This document shows positions 36,321-48,090 of a stretch of 64,000 bases of DNA, piece after piece. Below the pieces are notes generated by a model. It saw nothing but the letters and a program-made list of their open reading frames with translations. It was not told the origin of the DNA and made no database searches. Source of the stretch: Pyxicephalus adspersus. Lineage: Eukaryota; Chordata; Amphibia; Anura; Pyxicephalidae. The DNA is taken from positions 61,557,331-61,621,330 of the forward strand of contig NC_092862.1 in assembly GCF_032062135.1 (NCBI RefSeq). Reading direction: 5' to 3'. Numbering within the stretch: the first letter of the stretch is position 1; the number at the start of each line of letters is the position of its first letter. A program made the translations under genes and the position numbers.

Positions 36321-38000
36321 CTGCAATGAAATTAGAATGATGTATCAGGCCAACAGCTAATACTCTCATCTTTCACAATATAAAACAGTTTATGAGCTTT
36401 GAAAATGGGCAAACGTGAGTGTTACTCCATGTAACATATTGGACTTAAAATTAATAAAAGTCAGTGTACAATTATTGATTGCCCTGTGCAATTACGGTGC
36501 TATTACAGCCTTCAGGAACATGCATTTGCCAGAATCAATGTTGGAATAGGCTGAGCTGAAAATATATGAATTCATGAACTGCGTCTGCGATACATTAGTA
36601 TATTATAAAACTCCACAGACTTTGTCATTATAAATGCAGAGGCCATAGTTCTTATGCTTCTGTGTTTGTCAATACATGTTTAGCACTACGGAGGTGACCT
36701 TTAATATCATTATAATTCATGGTAAGTGTTAGTCACCAATGTTTACCAATAAATAATACCAATAAAAATAATAATATATACACACATCATTGGCACTGAG
36801 AAATGAAATGAAATAAATATTAACAGATGTAACCTGACGTAGATAGAAATAAATACAGATAACCTGACAATGAAAGTCCTGCATATATATTGACAGTGAC
36901 AAATGCTGACAGCTTTACATTGACAGTTATATTAAAAATACTTTCTAACAATTCTCTCTGCACTTGTACAAATATTGACATTGATACTTTCATACGTAGA
37001 CCAGGGGTGGTTCAATTTATAAAAATCTAGATTTTGTATTTTTGTTCCACAGGGATGAATGGTACTGCATATAAAATTAATCTACAATGCCTTGCCTATA
37101 TAACATAATGTAGCCATGGTCATATTTGCAATACTCACACCCAATAATGGTACAGCAAAATATAGTGAAAAGGGTGAAACACATCACCTTGAAAATTAAA
37201 AAATATTACTTGTTGTGTGACTGTGATAGAGAGGTTAAACCACAATCTCTTCTGACACAAGACCCAAATGGTCCTTTATCCTTTATTTTCTGTAACTCTC
37301 TGCTAAAAAATGTTTTTTTAATTTATTTAATAACGATATATCATATATATTATGTACATATTTATGTACAAAATCTGCAAACTTTTTAGGACAAATTTCC
37401 AATAAGAAGAGATTACCATCACATCAAGTTTGAAATAATGGGTGGGTTATATATATATATATATATATATATATTTGAATGACCTGTTAGAAAATTCAAG
37501 CTTTGGTATGAGCAGCAGCACTAGGTTGAGGCAAGAAAGGCTGCTGCCTAAGGTGAGTATGATATCTTGTCTCAATGAATGTAATCAGAAGCCACAATCA
37601 GTTCCTGTTGACCAAAAGGGGTTCTTTCTCGGCATCAGAAGGGCAAGTAAAAGACTAGATCAATAAGATCAATAGGAGAACACAGCTGCTGAAAAAAAAT
37701 AGTGATCTTTAGCACATTTTGTCTAAAAATACAATATATATTTTTATATAATATATATATTTGTGGAAAACACAACAGTACACCTTAAATGTGTGTTTGT
37801 CACACATCGGTCTTCATTATTCCTGTTATGAGGAAAGAAATCTCAGCAGTAACTTTTCTTATTGACTTGGAGCAATAAGCGAAAGGTTCTTGGTGACAAA
37901 TCAAGATATCAATACACAAGCACAGTTGACTGCATTTTGATTGACACTGATGCTAATCCCACCAGGAGAACACTTTACACTTTAAAGGATTTCAACTTAC
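36321..38000 (-). other. adtrp: ADTRP intron 3
   Basis: A 1.68-kb intron, GTAAGT to TTGCAG. It contains a TA microsatellite at 37449-37474. The plus-strand reading frames at 37126-37666 show no codon structure and pass through that microsatellite, so I treat them as noise. Confidence 0.75.
37449..37474. repeat. (TA)n microsatellite
   Basis: About 13 alternating AT units within ADTRP intron 3. Confidence 0.93.
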
Positions 38001-38135
38001 AGTTGATGCTGGAAAAGCGAGAACAGAGAAGAGAAGGTCTCTGCAATAGATAACAAACTTTACTAATTTAATTCCTCTTATTGGAAGCAGGAGATCCGTC
38101 AAAAAGGAGACAGCATAAAATAGTGTCTGCAAAAC
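38001..38135 (-). CDS. adtrp: ADTRP coding exon 3, transmembrane segments
   Basis: This 135-nt, 45-codon, phase-0 exon reads from 38135 to 38001. The acceptor follows a strong pyrimidine tract (TTTCTCTTCTTAAG) and the donor is GTAAGT. It begins VLQTLFYAVSFLTDLLL, a hydrophobic helix, and ends CRDLLFSVLAFPAST. Human ADTRP has LLQTIFYGVTCLDD at the start and FRDLLFTTLAFPVST at the end, over the same 45 residues. The RDLLF..LAFP motif is shared by the AIG1/ADTRP family. The polar stretch between the helices (PIRGIKLVKFVIYC) is the most diverged part, as expected for a loop. Confidence 0.93.
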
Positions 38136-39389
38136 CTTAAGAAGAGAAAAAAAAAGAATGTGATTGCAGAATCTAAAGGCAACTTTATCAAATTTATTAT
38201 GGTTATAGTTTGGTTATTTGGATTGCTGAAATGTAGAATTAATATTACTAATATGACTACTAATAAATATCAATATATTCAAGTATCATGATAAAAACAC
38301 AATTGTTTTTTAGTTTTGACATGTAATAACTTTTGACAGGTTTAAATTCTTCACTGGGTAGTTTTGTTCTCCCGCCAACAATCATTGTCACCAGAACAGA
38401 AAGTGATGGGAGATCAAAAATATTACAGCTGTCATTCAAACAGAATGCAAGGGGCAGTGAGCATACCTGTTCTGGTGACAACTGCTAATCAGAGGAGGTC
38501 ATACTTCTTTTCACTTTGAAGAGATCTTATTTCAGTTGCTGTTATGTCCCCAGGACAGGATATAAAGAGACAATTCTCATAAAGGGCAAAGAGAATTACA
38601 AAAACAATTGTCTAAACATACACTTTAGAACACTAAGGGATACATAAAATACAAAAGAATGTATCTATTACCTTGCCAAGGAACAATATGTTAAACCCTA
38701 ACTCCTGGGTATTAGTATTTGGCAGTCTAAGATAGATTATTTAGTATATAACAGAGAATGTGAGAACTCCAACAGAACAGTTTTTTTATCAACAAAAATA
38801 GTAGCTGTTGCTTATTTTAATAATATAGCATAGTACAGAAAGCTTTCCTTTCCTTCCTTTGAAGGAGTGCCCAAATGTCAAACACACATACTCCAGAGAC
38901 AAAGGGGTCAGAATCCAATTAAACTACAAATATGTATTTGGATCATTACAGGAAACTGGAGTACCCAGAGGGAAGCAATATAAATATTGGGAGGTAATAC
39001 AAAGTCCAAGCTTAGTCCCTTGTGGAACCAAGTGCATTACTTGGTTATCATGTTCCATTGTAAAACTGAGTGCGGACAATTGTTACAATACTGTACCATA
39101 TCCATTTGTGCCCTTTTAAATTTCTACTTTTAAATGAACAGGCACAATTTTATGTTTAACATTATTTATTGAAAATTTTAATAACAGTTTTTTTATACTA
39201 TATAAAGTCATATTTACAAAGTAATTCACTATACATATTTGGAGTACAGTATTATTCCTATTTATTAAACTCATTTGGCAGTCCGAGACAAAAATGCAAT
39301 TGAAACAATAAAAGACAATATAAATTATATCAAGACAGCAATAGGAATAGTTCATTACTTTTTCATATAACTAGTACAAAAGCAGACTG

Positions 39390-41660
39390 TAAAATTTTTT
39401 CCAAGCATAAACAATAAGGGGAAGGGTAAACAAAAGGAGAGGGTGAGGGGGGAGGAGATCCACTATGAAGCTCAGAATTTCAAGCCAGCATTTGTGAATA
39501 ATATTCATCCTAAGCTTCCCATGTACGTTCAAACTTTTGTATCCCTGAGGAGGACCGTAAGGTATTCCATGAGATGGACATCTTGAACTTGTTTACAAAC
39601 GTTGCTAATGGAGGGAGAGGACTTCCATGTAGAAGAAATTAGTGAGCGGGCTGCTACCAAAATATGTGCAAGCAGTTTAAGCCCCTAGGCGCCCCAGATA
39701 TCGGAAGACCAAGCAGGTTATTGGGTGGATCTCAGAAGAAAGAGACACTATTGTGTAACAGTGGAAGGTTAATGAAGAGGTAACCTAGTTGGGTATGGGT
39801 GTGATGTGGAGCGGAATAAAATTAGAATTGTTAATCAAAGGGGTGATGTATGCTCCAGGGGTCATAGAGGCAGGTGCGTCTAATATTTTGGCGGAATATG
39901 TAGGAGTTTTTAATCACCGAGGAGGGTGGAGGGGAGACCAGTGTAGGAAGGGTGAAACAAACAGAATAAAATTACCTCCCACTATAAGATAAGTTGCTCA
40001 AATTCTTCCAAACAAGCCAAAACTGTAGACAGGAAGGTAGTTTGAGCCGCATTGGGAACATACAGATTACAGAGGGTGACTGGGGTGCCTCAATGAGTGC
40101 CATGCAAGATAAGGTACCTCTCTTATTGGGATATCGGATATGATCTGGAGGAAAAGTGAAGGTACCAGATTGGTCAAAATGGGTTTATTGCAGAAAAATT
40201 ACAGCTGCTGCAAGACGCTTAAACCCCTTAAAGGCTAGTTTTCTTTTGGTATTAGAATTTAAGCCCTTTACATTAAGGGACATTATTCTAGTCTTCATAA
40301 TTAAAGACGGAAAGTAGAATTGCAGCTGTAAACTTTACAGACAAATGGACCACATAGATTAGAAAGACCAAGACTGCTAAGGGGACAAAAGGCTGAGGCC
40401 AGCTCAGCCGTCTAGGTTCCAAGGACTTCAAGGGCCTCAATTGTGCAAAGTTAAAAGGGTGGGATCTCCTAGGTAGTGCAAATTCAGAAACAATCAGGAA
40501 AAAGGGAAAAAAATTAAAAAAACAAGAACAAACCACAAAGGACCATGGTTAGGTCGCCCCCAGGCGACCAAGGAAGCCTTATCACCCTGTCCTCCAAAAA
40601 GGAACGAGGGGAACTAAACAATGGGATGAGTGTAAGTGTCTCCTCCAGGAGGTAAGCAAACTGGGAGCCCCCAAAGGGTTTCATCAAGAAAAAATATACA
40701 ATACAATACAATATGTGCAATCTCCTTCATGCTGGCAACACGGGCCATCAATATAACAGTTAACCAGCCAACAAACATGGCCAAGTTGTAAACAAGACAT
40801 TTCCGATATGCAAAAAGAATAGAAAATGTGGAGCAGCATCAATATAGGAGCAATTGCAACATTTGCATAAGGCGTGAGGCCAAGTGTGGAGGCTAATGGT
40901 AAACACTGAATGAGGTAAGTATGCCTCCTGCACATGACTCCAGTCCCCACAACTATTAGGTTCAGCAATGCCAAGAAATATAGTGTCCAAGTTATACAAG
41001 ACTGGGTGAAAACATTTTTTTTTACTCCGGTCCCGGCCCATCCGGTCTAGTGGAGGAGTGACTAGATCTCGTCTTCGAGGCAACCATTTGCCAGTGGGGG
41101 CTTCGGAAGCAGAGAGGCCTCTGCTTCCCAACCTGGGAGTCGAGGACAGTCAATGCCCAAGGTCTCACAAAAAAACTTGAGGTCCTCCGGGAAGCAGTTG
41201 GTTGCAGGTTTGCTAACCCTGCAAGCCGTTAAGCTGAAGGGGAACGCCGCTGCTGAAGAGTGTGCAAAGAGAGATCCTAGAACAATTTAATGTGGGCCCC
41301 ATCAAATTCAAGATTGCGCCTGGTATGCTGTAGCCACCAGAATCCGCTATCATCGGAGGAGCAGGAGAGGTGAGTATCTGTGCTGTGCTTTGCAATCCCG
41401 GAGTCTCGGAACAAGCCTGAGATTGCATTGCCACCTGTGGTGGTGATTGCATGGAGGATCAGGCTCCAGCATGGCTGCCTGTGAAGAGGCCGAGGGAGGA
41501 GAATCCTTAATGTAGTCCCGGATCGAGGTTTTAGACGATCCAGACCGTTGCCTGGAATGGAGGGGGTCTTCACTGCTTTGGACCGCCTAGCTTTGCCCAT
41601 GTTTGCTGGTTAGATAACGCTGATCGCTCAATAGTGCCAACATGGCCACACCCCCGGCAA
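39390..41660 (-). mobile_element. L1-like non-LTR retrotransposon, internally deleted and dead
   Basis: Read on the minus strand, an ATG at 40283-40281 starts MSLNVKGLNSNTKRKL, then AAAVIFLQ-stop-THFDQSGTF. This is the opening of an L1/Tx1-type ORF2 apurinic endonuclease, whose usual LQETH carries a catalytic Glu. Here that codon is TAA (40187-40185). Upstream frames (41600-41277, 41131-40760, 40536-40288) occupy the place of the 5' UTR and ORF1; the first begins MGKARRSKAVK. Downstream the endonuclease breaks off near 39980. It is followed by text resembling the ORF2 C-terminus (GIQKFERTWEA, near 39535-39500), so the reverse transcriptase appears deleted. It lies in ADTRP intron 2 on the gene's strand. 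Confidence 0.65.
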
Positions 41661-42280
41661 TTTCTTTTTTAATAGAATTTTGCACATTTGTTGAACACAT
41701 TTTTTTTGCATGAACACCAAAGCAGAATTTAACTTGCAGTAACTCAGTGTGTGGATCCACTGTCTATAATGCACAAGCAGAATCTGGCTTTTTACATATT
41801 TTTAAATAAAAGAAAGAAATAACAAAAATACAACAAAAAGTAAAGAATAATCATTCAAGTGCTGAACTGAAAAAAGAATAGATGTGAAAAGAAAAGGTTC
41901 ACATTTGGCTGAAAAATGCTGTTTTTATATTTTAAACCTGGCAGCTTTAGGCAAACAGCTCGTACCTGCCAGAGGATTTGTATTTCTGTCCATTCAGCCC
42001 TAAAATTTACATTAGCCTGCCATATGGCACAACCATTCTAGTGACCTGACCTTTTTATGCTCCAGGTAGGTATTATAGCTAGGTCACCTCTTAGCCCCTG
42101 CTAATAACTTAACATGGAAGGTGCAGCGAAAGAATGCTCCTCTATCCACCTATTAGGAGGTTGCTTGCCAGCACACGTAAATAAAACACACCCAAATACT
42201 ACCCCTCCCTCTCCTAGTGCTGTGGACAGGGGATTGCAAAAGAGTAAAATCAAAATCATTTTAGCTATATATAATGTTCC

Positions 42281-42494
42281 TGATTTATCAAATCTGTCCA
42301 ATACTGGGGAAAATAGACTATCACGAGAGAACTTGTGTGATCCAGTAAACCTAGACTGGATATGGTCCAGGATTTAAAGCATTTGCCAAACAGAAGAAAA
42401 TGATTTAAAGAAATATATTCCAGGTTTGCTGGATCATCCAGGTTCTCCTATAGTAGTCTATTTTCTCCAGTATTGTAGAGCTTTAATAAATCAG
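42281..42494. mobile_element. Fold-back MITE (TGATTTAT...ATAAATCA family), copy A
   Basis: It starts TGATTTATCAAATCTGTCCA and ends in the inverse, GAGCTTTAATAAATCA. Internal inverted blocks are GTGTGATCCAGTAAACCTAG and CCAGGTTTGCTGGATCATCC. The long arms make the element self-complementary. It is immediately followed by copy B. Confidence 0.82.
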
Positions 42495-42506
42495 ACCCAA
42501 TGGGCC

Positions 42507-42655
42507 TGATTTATAAAAGCTCTCTAAGGCTGGAGAAGATACACTTTCATCAGTGAAGCTGAAGTAAACGTGGAATACCTAGCAAAAGGCAAATTATTTC
42601 AAATCCTATACCAGATCCATTCCATTCCATGGCCTTGGAGAGCTTTATTAAATCA
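42507..42655. mobile_element. Fold-back MITE (TGATTTAT...ATAAATCA family), copy B
   Basis: It starts TGATTTATAAAAGCTCTCTA and ends CCTTGGAGAGCTTTATTAAATCA. It is shorter than its neighbour, with only a 12-base spacer (GACCCAATGGGC) between the two. Both copies are followed by CAGACCCA. Confidence 0.8.
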
Positions 42656-43559
42656 GACCCAAAGTCTACATTTAACATACATTTTGTGTGTGTTTTTTTT
42701 ATCATTTTATTATAAGTGTTTAATATCAGCCTGGAGTTCAGCTTTCAATATTGAATAGTTTGACATCACATTAATCCCAGGGAATGTGCCAGGATATGCT
42801 TTTATTTAAAAAACCCTTAGAAAGAACAAGTCCCTCATGTAAATATTTTCTATGGTAAGTATAAAGATGAAGATTGCAGTACTGTACAGCATCTTTCTGT
42901 ATTTATTTTTCTCTCTAATTTATTAATTACATTTGAATTAAACTTGGCTAAACAGCCAAGAATATCACTGAAATACATGTACACAGATTGTTTCAAAATA
43001 TTAGTGATTCTGTTTGTGTAACAGCTTTGCCCGCTGTACTAGAACTCTGAATGTCTGATATTCCTGGTCTGATTTTAGACATGCAGGGGATTATGAAGAC
43101 TGAGAAGCTAATATAATGATGGTTTTTAAGTATTTACACTAGCTGCATTTCAAATCCTTTATCTTAGTACAGCAACTCAAACTGATTTTTTATTGAATTT
43201 TTTAGTACAACTAAAAATGAAAGTACAACTGAAATGAATCATTAAATTTGTCAGTAGATCTCTAATTTAGTTATTCTTTCTATATTTTGGATTAATTTAC
43301 ATGCTAGAAAATTAAGAAAAACCCATTATGTTCCCAATAGATATATTTTATATTTGCCTTATTGTAAAAATCATCCTATGTTCTTTGATTTATTACTTTA
43401 ACTTATTCTGTATATAAATCCTTTATTGATTTTGTTATTTAGGCAAGGTTAACATAAATTACATAATATCATAATGACAAATTTTCAGGCATTGCATATA
43501 TATTGGGTTTAGAAATGTACACCCTGGAGTTTTTTTTTTTTTTGCATGTCTGCTGGGGC

Positions 43560-43740
43560 AATGATGGGATGTCTTATTATTATTATTATTCCTATTAATA
43601 AATAGGATTTTTTTAGCGCCAACATATTACCCAGCGCTGTATAATAAATAGGGGTTGCAAATGACAGACAGTGACACAGGAGGAGGAGAGGACCCTGCCC
43701 CAAAGAGCTTCCAATCTAGGAGGTGGGGGAAGTAATATTA
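43560..43740. repeat. Widespread anuran repeat (AGCGCCAACATATT / CAGCGCTGTATAATA)
   Basis: It contains TTATTATTATTATT, TTTTAGCGCCAACATATTAC, CCAGCGCTGTATAATAAATA and then AGGACCCTGCCCCAAAGAGC, TTCCAATCTAGGAGGTGGGG. I know this arrangement from many frog genomes. It supports the anuran assignment more than any other repeat here. Confidence 0.8.
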
Positions 43741-44091
43741 TCCCTGTTAAATTTTTTTTTATCAGATGTGGTTGTTAAGGTATCGAAGACATAAAAGGCC
43801 AGGGGCTGACACACCTCACAGAGCCCAACCATATATTATTTTGGGCAGACTGAGCTTTTATAAACCTGATATAAGTATATAGAAAATACAATATTTGCAA
43901 TAAACATTTTGCAAAAAAAGCATGTCAAAGAGCACAGATAGTAATGAAGAAGAAATACTAACACCCCGTTACTGCTATATACCAGTAAAAAACAAAGCTT
44001 TTCTCACATTTGCAGTTTATCCACAGCTTTCATATGAAAAATCTAACTTCTATATACCAAGTATATCATATTACAATGAGTGAATCCTTAC

Positions 44092-44167
44092 CACATTTAG
44101 TACTGTCAAGTATTTCCACTGTCCTCCATAAAGGAAAACCCCATCTGGCGGATCTTTTGTACCAACG
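44092..44167 (-). CDS. adtrp: ADTRP coding exon 2 (first one found), carries catalytic Thr
   Basis: This 76-nt internal exon of the AIG1/ADTRP-family hydrolase reads from 44167 down to 44092. The acceptor is a pyrimidine run ending TTTTTAG and the donor is GTAAGG. One leading base completes a codon begun in exon 1, then 25 codons follow, including GGQWKYLTVLNV. Human ADTRP, as I recall it, has GARWKYMTLLNL here with the same length and phase. The Thr of KYLT (codon 44106-44104) corresponds to human Thr47, the proposed nucleophile of this threonine-type hydrolase, which cleaves fatty-acid esters of hydroxy fatty acids. It lies where the chain enters the membrane. A match of this kind across six exons in order makes chance very unlikely. 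Confidence 0.9.
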
Positions 44168-44763
44168 CTAAAAAGTAAATAGGTGAGGAAAAAATACCAT
44201 AAAAAAACAGAACAGTGATAGATCAGGAGAGAAATGGTGGCCATGATCCAGCAGTTTTATAAGAAGTCCTACTGACTGGTTCCCTTAAGCTGTTCTTGTT
44301 GTACTAGCTTCATTGAAAGAACTGAGGAGCACTGAGCTTTATTCTGATTAATGAATCAGATTTGGAACAAATTGGTTCTCCAGTGTTAGTTAACAGCTCT
44401 CATGAAACTTCCTTGCACACTGGATTTTAAAGACTCAACCTAGATCAGAGAAGATTATGTAAGTTATGTAACGCCATATAAAACAAAAAGATCTTTGTTT
44501 CAGTGAGACTCTTACATGAAAAGAAACAAGGATCATTGTTAAATGTTGCACTTTAAGCTTATTTCTATGAAATCCCTAAATCGAACTGTGCATTTTCTAT
44601 ACAGACACTAATGATTTTAGCACAAAGACATCACTTGTAACTTTTCCATAGAAATCTTGTAATAGAATTGCATTGGGTTGTATAACACCTTTGTCTAATA
44701 TATGATTTTACAGGATTTGTTTTGGACAGTTTTTATTGTATGTATGACTAATTATAGTCTGTG

Positions 44764-44765
<2 letters not shown>

Positions 44766-44804
<39 letters not shown>
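44766..44804. repeat. (TA)n microsatellite
   Basis: About 19 alternating AT units, some 600 bp upstream of ADTRP exon 2. Confidence 0.94.
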
Positions 44805-44810
<6 letters not shown>

Positions 44811-45754
44811 GTGATAAAAATAAATGTTCTGCTGTATTTCTTTGAAAGATGGGGTTTGTTCAATCATTATGAAAAATGGACCCTTTGTAAACATATCTAA
44901 CTGTAAAGTCTAGTAACCTACAGCAACCAATCAGAGATCTTACACTGGTCTGAATACAATAAACTGAACACTGGTTGACTGTTATGGGTTACTGTTTTTG
45001 TACTTGCATTGTCTTTACTATTACATGAAAAAAACAGAACAGCAATCATATCTGACAATCTCTAATAACAGAGCACTATCTCCTACTTGAGATTCAGTCT
45101 GTGTAGGGGCTGTTGGTAATGGAATTTGTATGTAATGGAGTTTTTTTTCAATGTTTTATGTGTTAGATAAACATGTAAAAAAGGGTCAGCTTGAGATAAA
45201 TAATCTATTAATGCTTGTACACATTTCACTATTTACACTATTTACAGGAGCTCCATGCCATGCCACATGCTAATACTGTGTCTAAAAGTGTTTGTTTATG
45301 GAGCCAACAAACTTACATTTGACATTTTGGACATTGGGGTGCATTGGGCTACCTGCAACATTCGATCTAGAGCTGCCTGTTCTTTTCTAATTCAGTTATT
45401 ATGGCTTAATATTTTATTGTTATAATGAGGTTGTTGTGGCTTATTTGAGACAATAGAATGCTGGCCATATTATATATTTGTCTACATCCAATGCAGTGTA
45501 AATAAGGTATTTGCCACTCTAATGCAGGTACCCCAATGTCTAACCAACAAGTCCCTATATTTAGTACAAAATAAAACATAAAGAAGAATAAACTTCCAAA
45601 CATATAGTGCAAACATAATTACTAAACCTTTAGAACCAGTCAACTTTGTTTCAGACCCAATCCATTATATGGCACAGCATGCAACAATTCATAAAGGTGT
45701 ATGGGCAGAATCAAGTGCTTGGAAGAGACTTTTCTTTTCCTGCTGTGTCTACAG

Positions 45755-45951
45755 GAGGGGTGCCCACACTTTTTTGGCTTGTGAGCTACTTTTAAAATGA
45801 CCAAGTCAAAATGATCTACCAACAATAAAAACTTGAACTTTATAACTCCTGTGTGCGGTGGAATTTATTTGGAAAGGCAGGTCTCCTCGATCTACTCGCA
45901 GTAGCTTTGTGATGTACCGATAGATTGCGATCCACCTGTTGGGCACCCTTG
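45755..45951. mobile_element. 197-bp hAT-type MITE with 8-bp target duplication
   Basis: The element runs from GAGGGGTGCCCACACTTTTT to TGTTGGGCACCCTTG, imperfect inverted ends of a CAGGGGTGCCCAAC-type terminus. It is flanked by the direct repeat GTCTACAG (45747-45754 and 45952-45959). The inside has GTGAGCTACTTTTAAAATGA and GATCTACTCGCAGTAGC. The exact 8-bp duplication supports hAT transposition. Confidence 0.88.
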
Positions 45952-47214
45952 GTCTACAGTATCCGCGAGTTCAGATTGTGGCACATCCAAAGCATTGGAA
46001 TCAGACATTGAGAGATGAATCTGCAGGTGCTGGAATAGATAGGGCTAATGCACTATGTGTGAAGGGGCATGGGCAGGCTGAAGGGTAGGTATATGAGAGT
46101 TTAGTGCCTAAAGTTACTCCCTTGTGTCACCTATGCATAGAAACATTGCTGATTCTGACCCTTAAACTATTCAGTGAATAATGTTCAAGTTATTAAATGG
46201 CCTGGGCAGCAGGAATTTCTTGGAGACCTAATGCCTTGCATGCACTCTCATAAGCTAGAGGTCAAATGTGTGCCCAAGACACAGGTTGGTATGTGTGATC
46301 AGGTGGCTGTCACTTTTTTGACAAACCTGCAGAACAAAAGTGTAATTTACAGTTGCATGTTGATGTGCTGCTGTGCCATTATACCTTATGGTGGCAGCAT
46401 GAAAAGGTTAAATACAAGGACTCCATGGGTTGTATCCTGACAGCCACATCACATTGTGTTGATAAAAATGCTGCATACTTTTTAAAGTGGTGTAAGGCGG
46501 TCCAAATAAATACGTTATTCTGTTCCTCTAATCTAATGCACTGGGACAGTGTGAACAATGTCTCAGAATACATTTTCCTTACTACACAGTGATTTCATTT
46601 CATGTTGTCTACAGAAGGGTAAGTATAGTTAAATTTACAAAAAGGGTCACAGAGGGTAACAAATACAGTTTTTATTACTATTATCGAATTAAAAAAACAA
46701 GAAATAAATCACAAAATTTGGTTTTGTGCTTAGACCTCCTCTGCACTTTCCTTCGGGTGTCCAATGAAGGGTAAATTAGTTGTATAGTTCCTTGGCACAT
46801 CTCATTCATTTCTATCACCTTTGCATTATGATGGTGGCCTTCTAGTTAACACAAACCAAGGTCATATTTTGAGATCTAATGTTAGCATAAACATGTATTT
46901 TCCATATTTATCCAGAACCTCCAGCCGGGGAGCAGTGTTGAAAAGAAATGGTTGTTTGTTGTTCATTTTCTTTTTCTAGTAATGCTGTACTGAACTGTTC
47001 CAAATATGATTTACATTAAGTCGGCGCTGCTATTGTTTGGGACAATATTTCATGCACAATGTATCTTCAAGAAGTAGGTCTTAAACATTCCTCCTTAAAT
47101 GTTGTGTTGTGCTATGGTCTAAATGCCATTCAGTCTGATTTATTAAAGCTCTCCAACGCTGGAGAGGATACACTTTTCTCAGTGATGCTGGGTGATCCAC
47201 TGAAGAAAATGTAT

Positions 47215-47765
47215 TGTAATGCGCCTGGGCACACAAACCACTACCGACTCCAGATATCCTTGAATAAGGTTTATTCAGAATGGTACAGCACAGCAAGGGT
47301 TAAGTCCAATCAAGCAAGGTACAGAAGGATAAGGCAAAAGCAGGTCAGTAACAATCCGAGGTCAGGGCAGGCAGCAGGCAGAATGGTCAATAACAATCCG
47401 AGGTCAGGGCAGGCAGCAGGCAGAATGGTCAATAACAATCCAAGGTCAGGGCTGGCAGAGTTCAATCAGCGTTAGGTTCAGACCGGGTCACTGAGGAGAT
47501 GGCAAGCAGAAGTTTTAAACACACAAAGACACACCCAAGCACACTGTGGTAACAGAGGCTATAGCGGGCAATGGGGTGATGGACAGGCTCTCCTTAAATA
47601 GCCAGGATGACCAATCACCTTGCGATCCCTCTGCCTGCAGAGACAGACAAGCTGTGAGCAGAGGAGCAGCCTTGGTTATTATGCTGCTTGCTACTGAGGG
47701 GTCTCCCTCTGTGGCTGGGAACCCCAGGGACACCGCAGGCTCGCAGGGCGGGTAAGTTCCTTACA
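47215..47765 (-). mobile_element. Solo LTR, 551 bp, 5-bp target duplication TGTAT
   Basis: Read on the minus strand the LTR starts TGTAAGGAACTTACCCGCCC and ends GCCCAGGCGCATTACA, that is TG...CA. It is bounded by the direct 5-bp repeat TGTAT (47210-47214, 47766-47770). It contains a CTATTTAAGGAGAG TATA-like site, near 47593, and AATAAACCTTATTCAAGG, whose hexamer lies near 47275, in correct promoter and polyadenylation order. A 42-bp tandem repeat (47344-47458) lies inside. The plus-strand frame of 138 codons across it, and smaller ones, are by-products. No internal retroviral sequence remains, so this is a recombined solo LTR. TG...CA ends and 5-bp duplication fit Gypsy-type elements, but the class is not proven. 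Confidence 0.88.
47344..47458. repeat. 42-bp tandem repeat within the LTR, about 2.7 units
   Basis: Units start at 47344, 47386 and 47428 (GTCARTAACAATCCRAGGTC...), the third partial. The first two differ by one base. Confidence 0.92.
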
Positions 47766-47937
47766 TGTATCCTTTTCAGCCTTAGAGAGCTTTAATAAAT
47801 CACACCCATTATCTTTTCTTTGGCTGACCCTTAATGCCCCCTGTCTGACTAAGGCACTCAAACAATCTGTCTTCCTTCATATTATGGAACATGTAGGTTT
47901 CAGTGATCACAACATACCAGTGGTTGATTAGAACTTC

Positions 47938-48090
47938 AGGGGCTCTATTTATAAACCAGGGAAACTGGCATTCCCTCAAACACTACCTGGTGGGAATCAA
48001 TTACTGCCAACACAAAAAACATGTCAACCTGGAAGATTCATACGAGGGAAAGATTTAGGGAATGCCCGATTCCTTGTTTTATAAAAAAAA
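47938..48090 (+). mobile_element. Palindromic MITE (TTTATAAAACAGGGAAT family), copy 1
   Basis: GGGGCTCTATTTATAAACCA, CATTCCCTCAAACA and GGTGGGAATCAATTACTGCC are followed by the inverse: TTTAGGGAATGCCCGATTCC then TTGTTTTATAAAA. The two halves are complementary around a short core (ACATGTCAACCTGGAAG). Confidence 0.75.

Larger units (their letters stand above)
38136..44091 (-). other. adtrp: ADTRP intron 2
   Basis: A 5.96-kb intron, GTAAGG to TTAAG. About 2.3 kb of it is an L1-like retrotransposon in the same orientation as the gene (39390-41660). It also holds a head-to-tail pair of fold-back MITEs (42281-42655) and the anuran repeat at 43560-43740. 38150-39380 and 42660-43550 show nothing beyond AT-rich sequence. 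Confidence 0.72.
47136..47802. mobile_element. Fold-back MITE split by a solo LTR
   Basis: The left part (47136-47214) begins TGATTTATTAAAGCTCTCCA and runs to ATCCACTGAAGAAAATGTAT. The right part (47766-47802) is TGTATCCTTTTCAGCCTTAG to TTTAATAAATCA, the inverse terminus. The middle is a 551-bp LTR. With the LTR and one target copy removed, a normal though short family member remains. Confidence 0.85.

Noticed and set aside
47059..47475. 138-codon plus-strand reading frame with a 14-residue internal repeat
   Set aside because: It lies across a MITE and the antisense of a solo LTR. The repeat is the LTR's 42-bp tandem array.
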